Positions 20,784 through 32,773 of a stretch of 64,000 bases of DNA are shown piece after piece. The notes below the pieces were generated by a model, which was not told the DNA's origin, searched no databases, and was given only the letters and a program-made list of their open reading frames with translations. The DNA is taken from the NCBI GenBank assembly GCA_027422505.1, contig JAPQWV010000763.1:175001-239000 (forward strand), in the 5' to 3' direction. Each line of letters opens with the position of its first letter. Position 1 is the first letter of the stretch. This DNA is from Craterostigma plantagineum. Lineage: Eukaryota > Streptophyta > Magnoliopsida > Lamiales > Linderniaceae. The translations under genes were made by a program, and so were the position numbers.

Positions 20784-23697
20784 TGTAATACCCAAGTCCC
20801 GTGAGTAAGATGACCAATAAATTTGCATGCATATTATGTGTCTATATGATTTTATATTTAGTATTATTTAATTTCGTGACTATATGATATTTAACATTAT
20901 TTCGAAATAAGATATGGAGCTTGAGAAATGTTGAAAATAGAATTTTGAAATATTATAATTTTGAAACTTAGGGTTTCTTTATGGATAATTTTGAAATTTA
21001 GGGTTTTAATGGATAGAGAAGTTTGAATTATTGCCGATAAAGGTTTGAAACTTCGTTGTTAGATAGAATTTCGAAAATTAGGTGATATATATATTTCGAA
21101 ATTTATCATAGAGAACTGGAAAATTAGAAGTCAAAATCCTTGGGAGAGATTTCGAAATCATTCAAGAAAGATGTCGAAATCTTATTATAAAGGACAATAT
21201 TTAATTAAGAGCTATCATTTGGTTAAAGGGATTAGGTAAGTGTCAAATATAAGGTCAAAGGGGGAAATCACTTGAGAAATATAATAGCTTCTTACATGAT
21301 TAAAGAGGAGATTAGGTAAACTCCTTTGTCATTTACCTATTATTACACTCAAGTTGATAAATTAACATAGAAAGAAATGAGTCATTAGGCAACAAGAACA
21401 ATTTTAGAAAGGAGACGAAGAATACAACTAGTAATTATAACGCAACCTGGTTTTGGTAAGATTTCTTGTTATAAATTTTATATTTCTAATTAGGTTTTTC
21501 TTATTTAAGAGTTATTAAGCATGGAATTCACGTAAGTTTATGTTCTTTAGGGTTTTTGATTTTTGAAAAGGAAGAACATCATTTAGAGTTGATATGATAT
21601 TTGAAGTGTTCTTGATAGATAAGATTTTGATCGAAAGTTTATAAGGGTTTAGAAGTAAAGTGTTTGTGATTTTGAAAGATTAGGGTTTGTTTAATGTCGA
21701 AATTTATAGTGTTTCTATAAGAATCTCGAAAGATTTTTTATAACAATTAGGAAAATGTCGAAATGAGGATTGAAATGAAATCTCGAGGTGAAGTTGTGAA
21801 GTTGTTTGATTGTTTCGAAATTTTATAAATGTCGAAGAGGATACTGAAGAAGGTTTCGAAATTTTTATGTGGATGTCGAGATGGTTGTGTGATGTGTTTT
21901 GAAATTTATAAGAATTTCGACATGGGGTTTCGAGATTTATCTTGGTGAATTTCGAAACAAGATCTCGATATGAGTCTTGTGTAGTGGAGGATCTCGAATA
22001 AATTTCGAAATGTTTATATGTTGTGTCGAGTTTTATGAATTGTGAAAGAGAATCTCGAGATAGGATTTTGAAATGGGTGAGGGATATGTTTCGAAATCTT
22101 AAGAAGTTGAAATAGGATCTCGAGATAGGTTTTGGTGAATTTGAAACAAGATCTCGATATGGTGAAGTTGAGAAAGTCGAATGGAAATGTTTATGAGATG
22201 TAGTCTCAAAATTCTTAGGAAGTTAGAAGTTTAGTTCGAAATAAGATCTTGAGATAAGTGAAACAAAATCTCGAGGTGTCTTGTAGAATTTCGAAATAGG
22301 ATCTTGAGAGATGCCTTGAAGGATTTCGAAACAAAATCTCGATAAGGGTTTTATGAAGTGGGAAAAAAAATTCGAATGGGAAATGAGAAATGAAGTTTAA
22401 GGATCTCGAAGTGTCTCGACATTTATTATTGAAATTTTTAGAAAGTATGACATAAAGATTTCGAGATTTATTTCATTTTAAAGTTAATGATTTTTGAAAC
22501 CTAGTTCAAATAAGAAGTTCGAAACTGTAGAATTTCGGAAGACATGAAAATCGAAATTAGGGTTTTCAAAGTATTATAATTTCGAAACTAGTCCTAGCTC
22601 AAAAACAATTTTGTTGAAAAACCCTAATTATATAGTTAGATCAAAATACTAATCTTATAATGTTTCGATATTTAAGGTTCGAGGGTTAGGCGACTTACAA
22701 TACAATAAGCTAAGTAGCTAAGGATACCAGGTAAGTGGGAATTTCACCTACCACACATAAATTGATTGATATGTGTATTGTTACGTGACTAATTGTTTCG
22801 ATGAATATGTGGTATGTGAATTATCTGTTATATGCGATTGCTTGGAATATTTATTGTCGCATTATGTATGCAGCATGATCATGTGCACGCACGAATCATA
22901 TTGAGTATTTTGAGGAATGAGCGTGCATTGTACTACTCGAGTTGAAAGCGAGTTATATGTAATGTAGATAAATGAGAATATAGCTACTTCTACAAAGGCA
23001 CCATGATGGGGGTAAAACCGTCGAATATATTTACCTAAATTATTTAGGTAATGGGAAGGCACATAGTATAACTATAGTGTCAGGAAAGTGACGTGATAGA
23101 GGGGCGACCTGGTGAATGATAGACTGAAGATAAACCCTAGTTTTTCCTAGCCAGTGCGGGCCGACTATCGTATTTTTATCCGTATAGGATTTGAGCTCAT
23201 GAATGATGGTGCGGTTAGTAAGTAGCTATGGCCCTAATAAAAATGAGTAGTGAATGATTATGATGTGAGGATAAGAGTATTAGAAAGCATTGGCGCGGAT
23301 GCCTTTGCTATTTTGGCACGTGCATACATGCATATTTCCACTTACCGAGCTTTATAGCTCATCCCACGTTTTTATGTGTTGTAGACATAGCGAATCCAGT
23401 ACGTAAGTGTTTAGATGACGAGGCTGGTCCTTCTGGAACGTCCGGTGACTTTTGAGGGTGGTGTGTACATGGATGCGACCTCTGTGGCGGGTGTTATGTT
23501 AATTACGTTGTGCTTTTGTAAAATACGTTTGTATCGTATGTAAAATTTGAACAATGTTTGTATTGTAAAATAGCCGTGTGTGGTGTGCTTTGTGAAATCG
23601 AAAAATTCTATCGGTGTTTCATATGTAATATATTTTATATTCTATTTAGTCACGTAAGTTAGCGTAAGAAAATAGTAGTAGATGGCGGGGCGTCACA
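20784..23697 (+). repeat. Chromovirus 5' LTR
   Basis: 2914 bp, TGTAATACCC to GTCACA. Its middle (about 21060-22600) is crowded with short CGA-centred words such as TTTCGAAAT, ATCTCGAGA and GTCGAAAT. It contains segments missing from the 3' LTR (see that entry). Confidence 0.92.
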
Positions 23698-23856
23698 GGT
23701 TAGTATCAGAGCTTCGGTTGCAGTTTCTGTAGACTGTCCATGTACACACACTCAAGAGTGCGGAAGACAGCCTTGCTTGTAAGTTATATGATATTATGAA
23801 TTTCTTGCATTGCATGATTTATTGGCCTAAGGGACTGTTAGGGTACAAGATACAAC

Positions 23857-24960
23857 ATGGTTAGAACCAGAGGTGAAGGCAGCGGGGTAAACAATCAAGA
23901 TGAGGAAAATGCAACCTCGACTGACAATCGTGACTCGGCTATCCTTCAGACCGAGTTAGTACGTCAGCAGTCTCAACAGATTCGGGAATTGATTCAGCAG
24001 CAAAACTCTGAGGGGACAAGGAATAACGGAATTTCTCAGGCTGATAGGGTTGAAGCAGTGGGTGAAAGATTTTGCAAGCTGAACCCACCGACTTTTGAGG
24101 ATGCTATTGATCCAACATCTGCTGAAGATTGGCTCAGAACATTAGAGAGTTTGTTCCAATATAGCAGAATTCCTGAGAATGAGAAAGTTCTGTGTGCTGC
24201 ATTTCTACTGCGAGGAAGTGCAGGGCATTGGTGGGACACTATTTTGGCGATTGAGGATCCGATCAACATGAGTTGGGAACGTTTCAAGGAACTGTTCCGA
24301 AATAAATACTTCACTGCACCTGTACGAGCCCAACGCATGAATGAGTTTATCAATCTCAACAAGGGGCAATGACTGTGGCGGAGTACATCAGAAAATTTGA
24401 ACAACTGTCAAGGTTCGCGACACATGGTGAGTACTGATGCTCTGAAGGTCGAACGATTCCTCGAGGGTCTAAAGCCGGAGCTGTACCGTGATGTTAACAT
24501 GGCTGGACTACAAGGAATCTCATATGCTCAAGTGGCGGAGCGAGCGATGGTGGCAGAACAGGCCGAGACACGAATTATTCGTGCTCATGAGGCAAAGCGA
24601 AAAATTGTGCAGGGAGTAAATTGGAGGGGTGGTAATCAGAAACGACAGTTCTTTCCGAAAGGGGGGAAGCCAAATTTTCAGAATAGGCCTGGATTACCTA
24701 ATCAACAAAACCCTACTCAATGGAGAACCTCAGTCCCAATGCCAGCTTGCCCAAGATGTGGACGAAATCATTCGGGTATCTATTTTTCACATAATGCTAT
24801 CTGTTTCAAATGCGGAAAGACGGGACATTACGCAAGATCATGTTCAGAGAAGACACCAGGAAATCAAGCTATGGCTCAAGCGAAACCACCAACTGTGCCA
24901 GCACGCGTGTATACTTTGACTGCAGAGGAAGCAAAAGCTAATCCGTCCGTGGTGGCAGGT
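23857..24960 (+). pseudogene. Chromovirus gag remnant
   Basis: It starts MVRTRGEGSG. The core shows FCKLNPPTFEDAIDPTSAEDWL and LLRGSAGHWWDTI, then a CX2CX4HX4C knuckle (CFKCGKTGHYARSC) near 24801-24842. The frame is left between about 24368 and 24425 and then regained: two compensating small indels. Between them the sequence still reads as gag in the third frame. Encodes the particle protein in intact relatives. Confidence 0.85.
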
Positions 24961-26866
24961 ATTCTACTTATTCACAAACTTCCGACATGCATTTTAGTAG
25001 ATTCAGGAGCTACGCATTCATTTGCATCCACTACGAGACTCGGAATTACACCTACCCTATCTGATTGGGAATATAATGTGATCGTTCCACACGGAATTGC
25101 GATGCGAACCAATCTGGTTTTACGGAATTCTCCGGTGTTAATTAACGGAAGAGAATTGTCTGTTGACTTAATAGTTATTCCGATGAATGACTACGAGGTG
25201 ATTCTTGGAATGGACTGGCTCTCAAAATACGGAGCTGTTATTGACTGTAATCGCAAGACAGTTACGTTTAATATTGAAGAGAAGGAGCCTTTCACTTTTG
25301 TGGGAACAATCAAAGAAGGAAATGTTTCTAGAATTTCAGCGACAAAGGCACAAAGTTTGATCAAGGCGGGATGCAAAGCTTATCTAGTCTTCGCAGTGAA
25401 ATCAGAGGAACGTTCATCTCCGAGATTAGAGGATGTACCAGTGGTTCGAGATTTTTCCGATGTGTTTCCTGAAGATTTACCCGGATTACCATCAGATCGG
25501 GAAATTGAATTTACGATTGACTTAATACCAAGATATGCTCCAATTTCTAAGACTCATTATCGGTTAGCTCCGAATGAATTAAAAGAGTTAAAGGAGCAGT
25601 TGGATGATTTATTACATAAGGAATGGGCCGATGCGACTATGTATCGACTACAGGGAGCTGAACAAGATCACAATCAAGAACAAATATCCATTACCAAGAA
25701 TAGATGATTTATTTGATCAACTCCAGGGCGCAACGGTGTTTTCAAAAATAGATTTACGATCGGGGTATCATCAATTGAAGGTTCGAGGAGAAGATATTCC
25801 AAAGACGGCATTCAGTACCCGATATGGACACTACGAATTTTTAGTTATGCCTTTTGGGGTAACTAATGCACCAGCGGCATTTATAGATCTAATGAATCGA
25901 GTGTTCAAACAATTCTTAGATAAGTTTGTCATTGTGTTCATTGATGACATTCTTATTTACTCGAAAACGAAGGAGGAACATGAGCAACATTTGAAGATAG
26001 TTCTCGAGATATTACGAGAAAATAAATTATATGCCAAGTTCAAGAAATGTGAGTTCTGGTTGAGTCAAGTCGCATTTTTGGGCCACATTGTTTCTGGAGA
26101 AAGAATTTCTGTGGATCCTAGCAAAATTGAAGCTATCAACAATTGGTCTCGACCAACTAATGTCACAGAAGTACGGAGTTTTCTTGGCTTAGCTGGATAC
26201 TACAGAAAGTTTATTAAGGACTTCTCAAAGATTGCATCAACACTGACGAAGTTAACAAGGAAGAATGTTCCATTCCATTGGCGCGAGGAGTGCGAGCAAA
26301 GTTTTCAAGAGTTAAAGGAGCGACTCACTTCAGCTCCAGTTCTTGCAATACCATCAGGGACTGGAGGATTTTCAGTCTATACCGATGCATCAAGGAATGG
26401 TCTGGGCTGTGTATTGATGCAACATGGAAATGTGATAGCTTATGCCTCTCGGCAATTGAAGGAGTATGAAAAGAATTATCCGACTCATGACTTGGAATTA
26501 GCCGCGGTAGTATTCGCTTTAAAAATTTGGAGGCATTATTTATATGGGGAACGATGAGAAATTTTCACGGACCACAAGAGTCTGAAGTATTTCTTCACTC
26601 AGAAGGAATTAAATATGAGGCAAAGACGGTGGTTAGAACTTGTTAAAGACTACGATTGTGTAATTAGTTACCACCCAGGTAAAGCAAATGTGGTGGCTGA
26701 TGGATTAAGTCGAAAAGCGGTAAGCGCGGAGTTACAATTGTTGGAGGTAGAGGTAGTACAATTAGGAGAAGTCGAAGCAAAGTTAGCAGCATTAACTCTA
26801 CAACCTACGATATTGGAACAAATCAAACGGGTGCAAGAAAATGGCGAGTTATATCTGAAAATTTAA
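24961..26866 (+). pseudogene. Chromovirus protease, reverse transcriptase and RNase H remnant
   Basis: The protease active site ILVDSGATHSF is near 24990 and the second motif VILGMDWL near 25200. RT begins in frame 1 ([19 protein letters not shown]). At about 25620 an internal deletion removes part of the fingers and shifts to frame 2, which then has [10 protein letters not shown], the palm motif FIDDILIYS and RNase H ([14 protein letters not shown]). TGA at 26555-26557 replaces what is normally a Cys codon in RNase H, and TAA at 26864-26866 ends the next piece. Confidence 0.88.
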
Positions 26867-26902
26867 GACACACAGGCGGAGCAAACTTCAACTGATTTCA
26901 AA

Positions 26903-28207
26903 ATGCAAGAAGAAGGAAGTCTATATTACAAGGACCGTTTATATGTACCTAATGATGCAGAGATTCGAAGAATAGTAATGACGGAAGCACATGCGACAGC
27001 ATATTCAGTACATCCAGGAGCTACAAAAATGTATCGAGATCTCCGAATAAATTATTGGTGGCCGGGAATGAAAAGAGACATTGCGACGTTTGTAAGTCAA
27101 TGTCTAATTTGCCAACAAATAAAGGCGGAACATCAAAGACCGGCAGGGACATTTACAGCCTTTGCCAATACCCGAGTGGAAGTGGGATCATGCCAAAAAA
27201 CTGTGAAAGGTTACGATGCTGTTTGGGTAATCGTGGATCGATTGACTAAGTCTGCTCATTTTCTACCCATAAGCTCGATGTTTTCCCTGGAGCGATACGC
27301 AGAAATATATATTCAAGAAATTGTTCGACTCCACGGGATTCCATTATCAATTATTTCGGATCGAAATTTTTGGAAGGGTCTGCAGAAAGCAATGGGGACT
27401 AAGTTGTCTTTCAGTATGGCTTATCATCCTCAAACTGATGGACAGTCAGAACGAACGATTCAAACTTTAGAAGACATGTTGCGAGCATGTGTTTTGGATT
27501 TTAAAGGAAACTGGAGTAAATACTTGCCATTGATCGAGTTCTCTTATAACAATAGTTATCATGCAACTATTGGGATGGCACCCTATGAAGCCTTGTATGG
27601 GCGCAAATGCCGATCTCCCATACATTGGGATGAAGTCGGTGAACGTGCGATCTTAGGACCTGGCATGGTTCAAGAGATGACTGAGGCAATAGCAAAGATA
27701 CGAGAAAGAATGAGAACGGCTCAAAGTCGACAAAAGAGTTATGCAGGCCAAAGACGTAGACTGTTGGAATTTGAAATAGGTGACTGGGTGTTTCTAAAAG
27801 TATCTCCGATGAAAGGTGTGAAACGGTTTGGGCGAAAGGGTAAATTGAGCCCAAGATACACTGGACCTTTTAGAATAATTAAAAGAGTCGGTGAAGTAGC
27901 TTACCAACTGGAACTACCAGCCTCATTAGCACAAGTTCACAATGTTTTTCATGTGTCGACATTGCGGAAATATGTCGTTGACCCGAATCATGTCTTGAGA
28001 AATGAATTTCTATATCAACAGTTCAGGCCAGATTTAAGTTATGAAGAGAAGCCAGTGGAGATTTTGATGTATGAAGTGAAGAGGCTCCGGAATAAAGAGA
28101 TTCCGTTGGTTAAAGTATTGTGGCAGAATCAGTCAACCGAGGAAGCTACATGGGAACGTGAAGATGATATGAGAAATCGCTACCCAGAATTGTTTCAACT
28201 AACCTGA
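26903..28207 (+). pseudogene. Chromovirus integrase with C-terminal chromodomain, catalytically dead
   Basis: The HHCC-type zinc region (ending CLICQQIK) leads into the core. The segment that normally holds the first catalytic Asp (just before TVKGYDAVWVIVDRLTK) has been replaced by unrelated residues. A small deletion sits right after the second Asp (ISDRN...). The Glu remains (GQSERTIQ). The C-terminus keeps the GPFRIIKRVG module and a chromodomain-like end (VLWQNQSTEEATWEREDDM), which in relatives directs insertion toward heterochromatin. The frame stays open for 434 codons, but the lost Asp should abolish integration. Confidence 0.88.
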
Positions 28208-28243
28208 TTTCGGGGGCGAAATCCTCTTTAAGGGGGGGGATAA

Positions 28244-30989
28244 TGTAATACCCGAGTCCCGTGAATAAGTTGGCCATTTGCATGCATATTATGTGTCTAT
28301 ATGATTTTATATTTAGTATTATTTAAATTCGTGACTATATGATATTTAACATTATTTGGAAATTAGATATGGAGCTTGAGAAATGTTGAAAATAGAATTT
28401 TGAAATATTTTAATTTTGAAACTTCGGGTTTCTTTATGGATAATTTTGAAATTTAGGATTTTAATGGATAGGGAAGTTTGAATTATTGCCGATAAACGTT
28501 TGAAACTTTGTTGTTAGATAGAATTTCGAAAACTAGGTGATATATATATTTCGAAATTTATCATAGAAAACTGGAAAATTAGAAGTCGAAATCCTTGGGA
28601 GAGATTTCGAAATCATTCAAGAAAGATGTCGAAATCTTATTATAAAGGACAATATTTAATTAAGAGCTATCATTTGGATAAAGGGATTAGGTAAGTGTCG
28701 AATATAAGGTCAAAGGGGGAAAATCACTTGAGAAACATAATAGCTTCTTACGTGATTAAAGAGGAGCTTAGGTAAACTCTTTGTCATTTACCTATTATTA
28801 CACTCAAGTTGATAAATTAACATACAAAGAAATGAGTCATTAGGCAACAAGAACAATTTTAGAAAGGAGACGAAGAATACAACTAGTAATTATAACGCAA
28901 CCTGGTTTGGTAAGATTTCTTGTTATAAATTTTATATTTCTAATTAGGTTTTTCTTATTTAAGAGTTATTAAGCATGGAATTCACGTAAGTTTATGTTCT
29001 TTAGGGTTTTTGATTTTTGAAAAGGAAGAACATCATTTAGAGTTGATATGATATTTAAAGTGTTCTTGATAGATAAGATTTTGATCGAAAGTTTATAAGG
29101 GTTTAGAAGTAAATAGTGTTTGTGATTTTGAAAGATTAGGGTTTGTTTAATGTCGAAATTTATAGTGTTTCTATAAGAATCTCGAAAGATTTTTCATAAC
29201 AATTAGGAAAATGTCGAAATGAGGATTGAAATGAAATCTCGAGGTGAAGTTGTGACGTTGTTTGATTGTTTCGAAATTTTATAAATGTCGAAGAGGATAC
29301 TGAAGAAGGTTTCGAAATTTTTATGTGGATGTCGAGATGGTTGTGTGATGTGTTTTGAAATTTATAAGAATTTCGACATGGGGTTTCGAGATTTATCTTG
29401 ATGAATTTCGAAACAAGATCTCGATATGAGTCTTGTGTAGTGGAGGATCTCGAATAAATTTCTAAATGTTTATATGTTGTGTCGAGTTTTATGAATTGTG
29501 AAAGAGAATCTCGAGATAGGATTTTGAAATGGGTGAGGGATATGTTTCGAAATCTTAAGAAGTTGAAATAGGATCTCGAGATAGGTTTTGGTGAATTTGA
29601 AACAAGATCTCGACATGGTGAAGTTGAGAAAGTCGAATATGTTTATGAGATGTAGTCTCGAAATTCTTAGGAAGTTAGAAGTTTAGTTCGAAATAAGATC
29701 TTGAGATAAGTGAAACAAAATCTCGAGGTGTCTTGTAGAATTTCGAAATAGGATCTTGAGAGATGCCTTGAAGGATTTCGAAACAAAATCTCGATAAGGG
29801 TTTTCTGAAGTGGAAAAAAAAATCGATTGGGAAATGAGAAATGAAGTTTAAGGATCTCGAAGTGTCTCGACATTTATTATTGAAATTTTTAGAAAGTATG
29901 ACATTAAGATTTCGAGATTTATTTCATTTTAAAGTTAATGATTTTTGAAACCTAGTTCAAATAAGAAGTTCGAAACTGTAGAATTTCGGAAGACATGAAA
30001 ATCGAAAGTAGGGTTTTCAAAGTATTATAATTTCGAAACTAGTCCTAGCTCAAAAACAATTTTGTTGAAAAATTTTAATTATATAGTTAGATCAAAATAC
30101 TAATCTTATAATATGTGTATTGTTACGTGACTAATTGTTTCGATGAATATGTGGTATGTGAATTATCTGTTTTATGCGATTGCTTGGAATATTTATTGTC
30201 GCATTATTTATGCAGCATGTTCATGTGCACGCACGAATCATATTGAGTATTTTGAGGATTGAAAGCGAGTTATATGTAATGTAGATAAATGAGAATATAG
30301 CTACTTCTACAAAGGCACCATGACGGGGGTAAAACCGTCGAATATATTTACCTAAATTATTTAGGTAATGGGAAGGCACATAGTATAACTATAGTGTCAG
30401 GAAAGTGACGTGATAGAGGGGCGACCTGGTGAATGATAGACTGGAGATAAACCCTAGTTTTATCCTAGCCAGTGTGGGCCGACTATCGTATTTTTATCCG
30501 TATAGGGTTTGAGCTCATGAATGATGGTGCGGTTAGTAAGTAGTGAATGATTATGATGTGAGGATAAGAGTATTAGAAAGCATTGGCGCGGATGCCTTTG
30601 CTATTTTGGCACGTGCATACATGCATATTTCCACTTACTGAGCTTTATAGCTCATCCCACGTTTTTATGTGTTGTAGACATAGCGAATCCGGTAGTAAGT
30701 GTTTAGATGACGAGGCTGGTCCTTCTGGAACTTCCGGTGACTTTTGAGGGTGGTGTGTACATGGATGCGACCTGTGTGGCGGGTGTTATGTTAATTACGT
30801 TGTGCTTTTGTAAAATACGTTTGTATCGTATGTAAAATTTGAACAATGTTTGTATTGTAAAATAGCCGTGTGTGGTGTGCTTTGTAAAATCGAAAAATTC
30901 TATCGGTGTTTCATATGTAATATATTTTATATTCTATTTAGTCACGTAAGTTAGCATAAGAAAATAGTAGTAGATGGCGGGGCGTCACA
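28244..30989 (+). repeat. Chromovirus 3' LTR
   Basis: 2746 bp, 168 bp shorter than the 5' LTR. The visible losses are a block of about 110 bp near 30110 (present at about 22662-22775), about 25 bp near 30260 and about 25 bp near 30541. All look like simple deletions, two of them at short repeats (ATATGTGTATTG; GTAGTGAATGA). The remaining sequence is very similar to the 5' LTR. Confidence 0.92.
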
Positions 30990-31791
30990 GTGCGCCCGCC
31001 GACTATCTCCATCTCGGGTGCATTCACTGGCCAAAGGCATAGTCCTCGGACGACCTTGGTGATGAGTGCTCCTACGGCGATCTTGCCATGGCTTCTTGCT
31101 TCCGCTGAGCACTGAAGGCGTGGGCCACCGCCATCCCCAGATGGATCTGTTCGCCTCGCTGCAGCTTAGCTAGTTAAAAGAGGTCACAGAGGGTGATTGC
31201 TCCGTGCGAATCGCCCCTCGGTGTGAGCGAGGTCGTGAGGAGGCGGTGGATGTAGCGGAGTCTTAGGCTCCTGAGCGCGAACGCCTTCGAGGTCTTTGGG
31301 CTGAATTCTGGTTCGCCCGGTCGAGCGATGTCAGCCCAGCAACCCTGTCGACCTCCCGGCTGGTCAAAGTAGATCGCATAGGACCGGTGCGGGTGTGGCT
31401 CCCGTACTCCAAGTGCATGGCATAGGTTGTCGTCCTTCACTATGTGCTCTTCGTTGAATGCCCGAAATCTGATTCTGCGGTCACCGTATTCATCGTAGGA
31501 GTAGGTGGAAAGGAACTCCAAGGTGAGTTCCTTGTACGCCGGTTCGTCGATGCTGAAGAAAGTGGTCCATCCGCTGAGCGACAGGTACTGCGCGACCTGC
31601 TGGTCGATGTGATGCTTCGCCAGCGTATCGTAGTCGATCTGGTCCATGAAGATGAACTCCATGGCCTTCAGCCTATTGTATCGTGCCGTCTGAGCCTCGT
31701 CAGTGAACTGACCCATGGCTTCTAGCAGTGTCGGCGGGTTCGTCGATGCTGAAGAAAGTGGAAAACTCAATCTAAGTCCAACATCAACCAA
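30990..31791 (-). pseudogene. Athila ORF-1/env-like N-terminal part, split by the chromovirus
   Basis: The - strand frame 31791-31174 carries the same ATHILA ORF-1 domain as 12164-12802 (AYKELTLEFLSTYSYDEYGDR). Its first ~25 residues differ because the leader and start were deleted and bridged by about 24 bp copied from within the ORF itself (31738-31761, source 31541-31565). Confidence 0.82.
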
Positions 31792-32632
31792 GGAAGCACA
31801 TGAAAATTAGGGTTCATCGTATAAATGGCACCATTCACGGTCGAAATAGCAAGCAAGCCCAGCATGGTTATAGCATTTATGAAGCATGAAAAGGCATGAA
31901 GAACATGAAATTGGACCCGATTTTGAAAAATCCCCAAAATTCTAATTTAGGGTTCGTCGTAAAACTTCGAAATTCAACTTCAAGTTCACGTAATTAAGCA
32001 TGCCCAAAGTGTTCCTATCATGTATCTATCAATAAAGGAGCAAGAGAAACAACCAATTACACATAAATTCGAAAATCCCCAAATTAGAAAATTAGGGTTC
32101 TTCGTTGAAATTCGAAATTAACCCTCAATATCATGTAATTAAGCAGGCACAAAGTATTATTCACATATATATAGCCATGAGAAAGCAGAAGAGTACGAAA
32201 TTGGACTCAATTTTGAAAAACCCCAAATTCGAAATTAGGGTTTTTCGTTGAAATCTCGAAAATCATCCTCAAATTAACATAATCAAGCAAATCTCTAGCA
32301 TCTATGGCACATAGTGAACGTAGAATAGCGCGTCGTACCCACAAATTATTAATTGTGCACGAAATTTCCAAATTTAGAGCAAATAGGGCAAAAGTCATAC
32401 CTTGTATTCTTAATCAAATTAAATGGGGGTTGAGGGTGGTCTTGTGGGTGGCGCCGGAGTTGGGATGGCGGCGGCGGTCGTGGGTGGAGGAGATTTGGTG
32501 GTGGTGGTGAACGGAAGGAGAGAGATCGCGAGAGAGAGAGGGAAGAAAGAGGGAAGAAAAGTGCGAACAAAAATTAGTAACGAACTAAATAAATATGTCG
32601 AACAGATTACGAGACTAATAGTGACGTAGGAA
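31792..32632 (-). other. Athila pol/ORF-1 spacer joined to leader; gag-pol deleted
   Basis: 31792-32550 mirrors 11250-12010, including the diverged ~142-bp repeats and the CT/CCACC-rich stretch. Beyond about 32570 the match to the + unit is lost, and within about 60 bp the sequence becomes 5' leader next to the primer site. The ~5-kb gag-pol part is therefore missing, leaving a non-autonomous unit: LTR, primer site, leader, ORF-1, tail, LTR. Confidence 0.75.
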
Positions 32633-32773
32633 ACGAATAACGCAAATAACACGAGTAACGCAAATAGAAACGACAAAACTAAAACTAAGAAAAAACGTCA
32701 AATAAAGTGGCTAAAGTACCGAACTACGGTGTTCCTAATATCAATTTATTCCCCGGCAACGGCGCCAAAAACT
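32633..32773 (-). other. Athila leader and tRNA-Asp primer site of the second unit
   Basis: TCCCCGGCAACGGCGCCA at 32750-32767 is the - strand tRNA-Asp primer site, 6 bases inside LTR3, followed by leader sequence matching 17046-17170. Confidence 0.9.

Larger units (their letters stand above)
20784..30989 (+). mobile_element. Chromovirus (Ty3 class, Tekay/Del-like) inserted in Athila ORF-1
   Basis: A 10.2-kb element with 5' LTR, primer site resembling the initiator tRNA-Met complement (TAGTATCAGAGC, near 23701), gag, protease, RT, RNase H, integrase, chromodomain, polypurine tract (AAGGGGGGGGA near 28230) and 3' LTR. LTRs start TGTAATACCC and end GTCACA. Left flank GTTGC and right flank GTGC fit a 5-bp duplication with one base lost on the right. 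The long LTRs suggest Tekay/Del, but I cannot place the clade firmly. Multiple stops, frameshifts and deletions make it non-functional. Confidence 0.92.
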
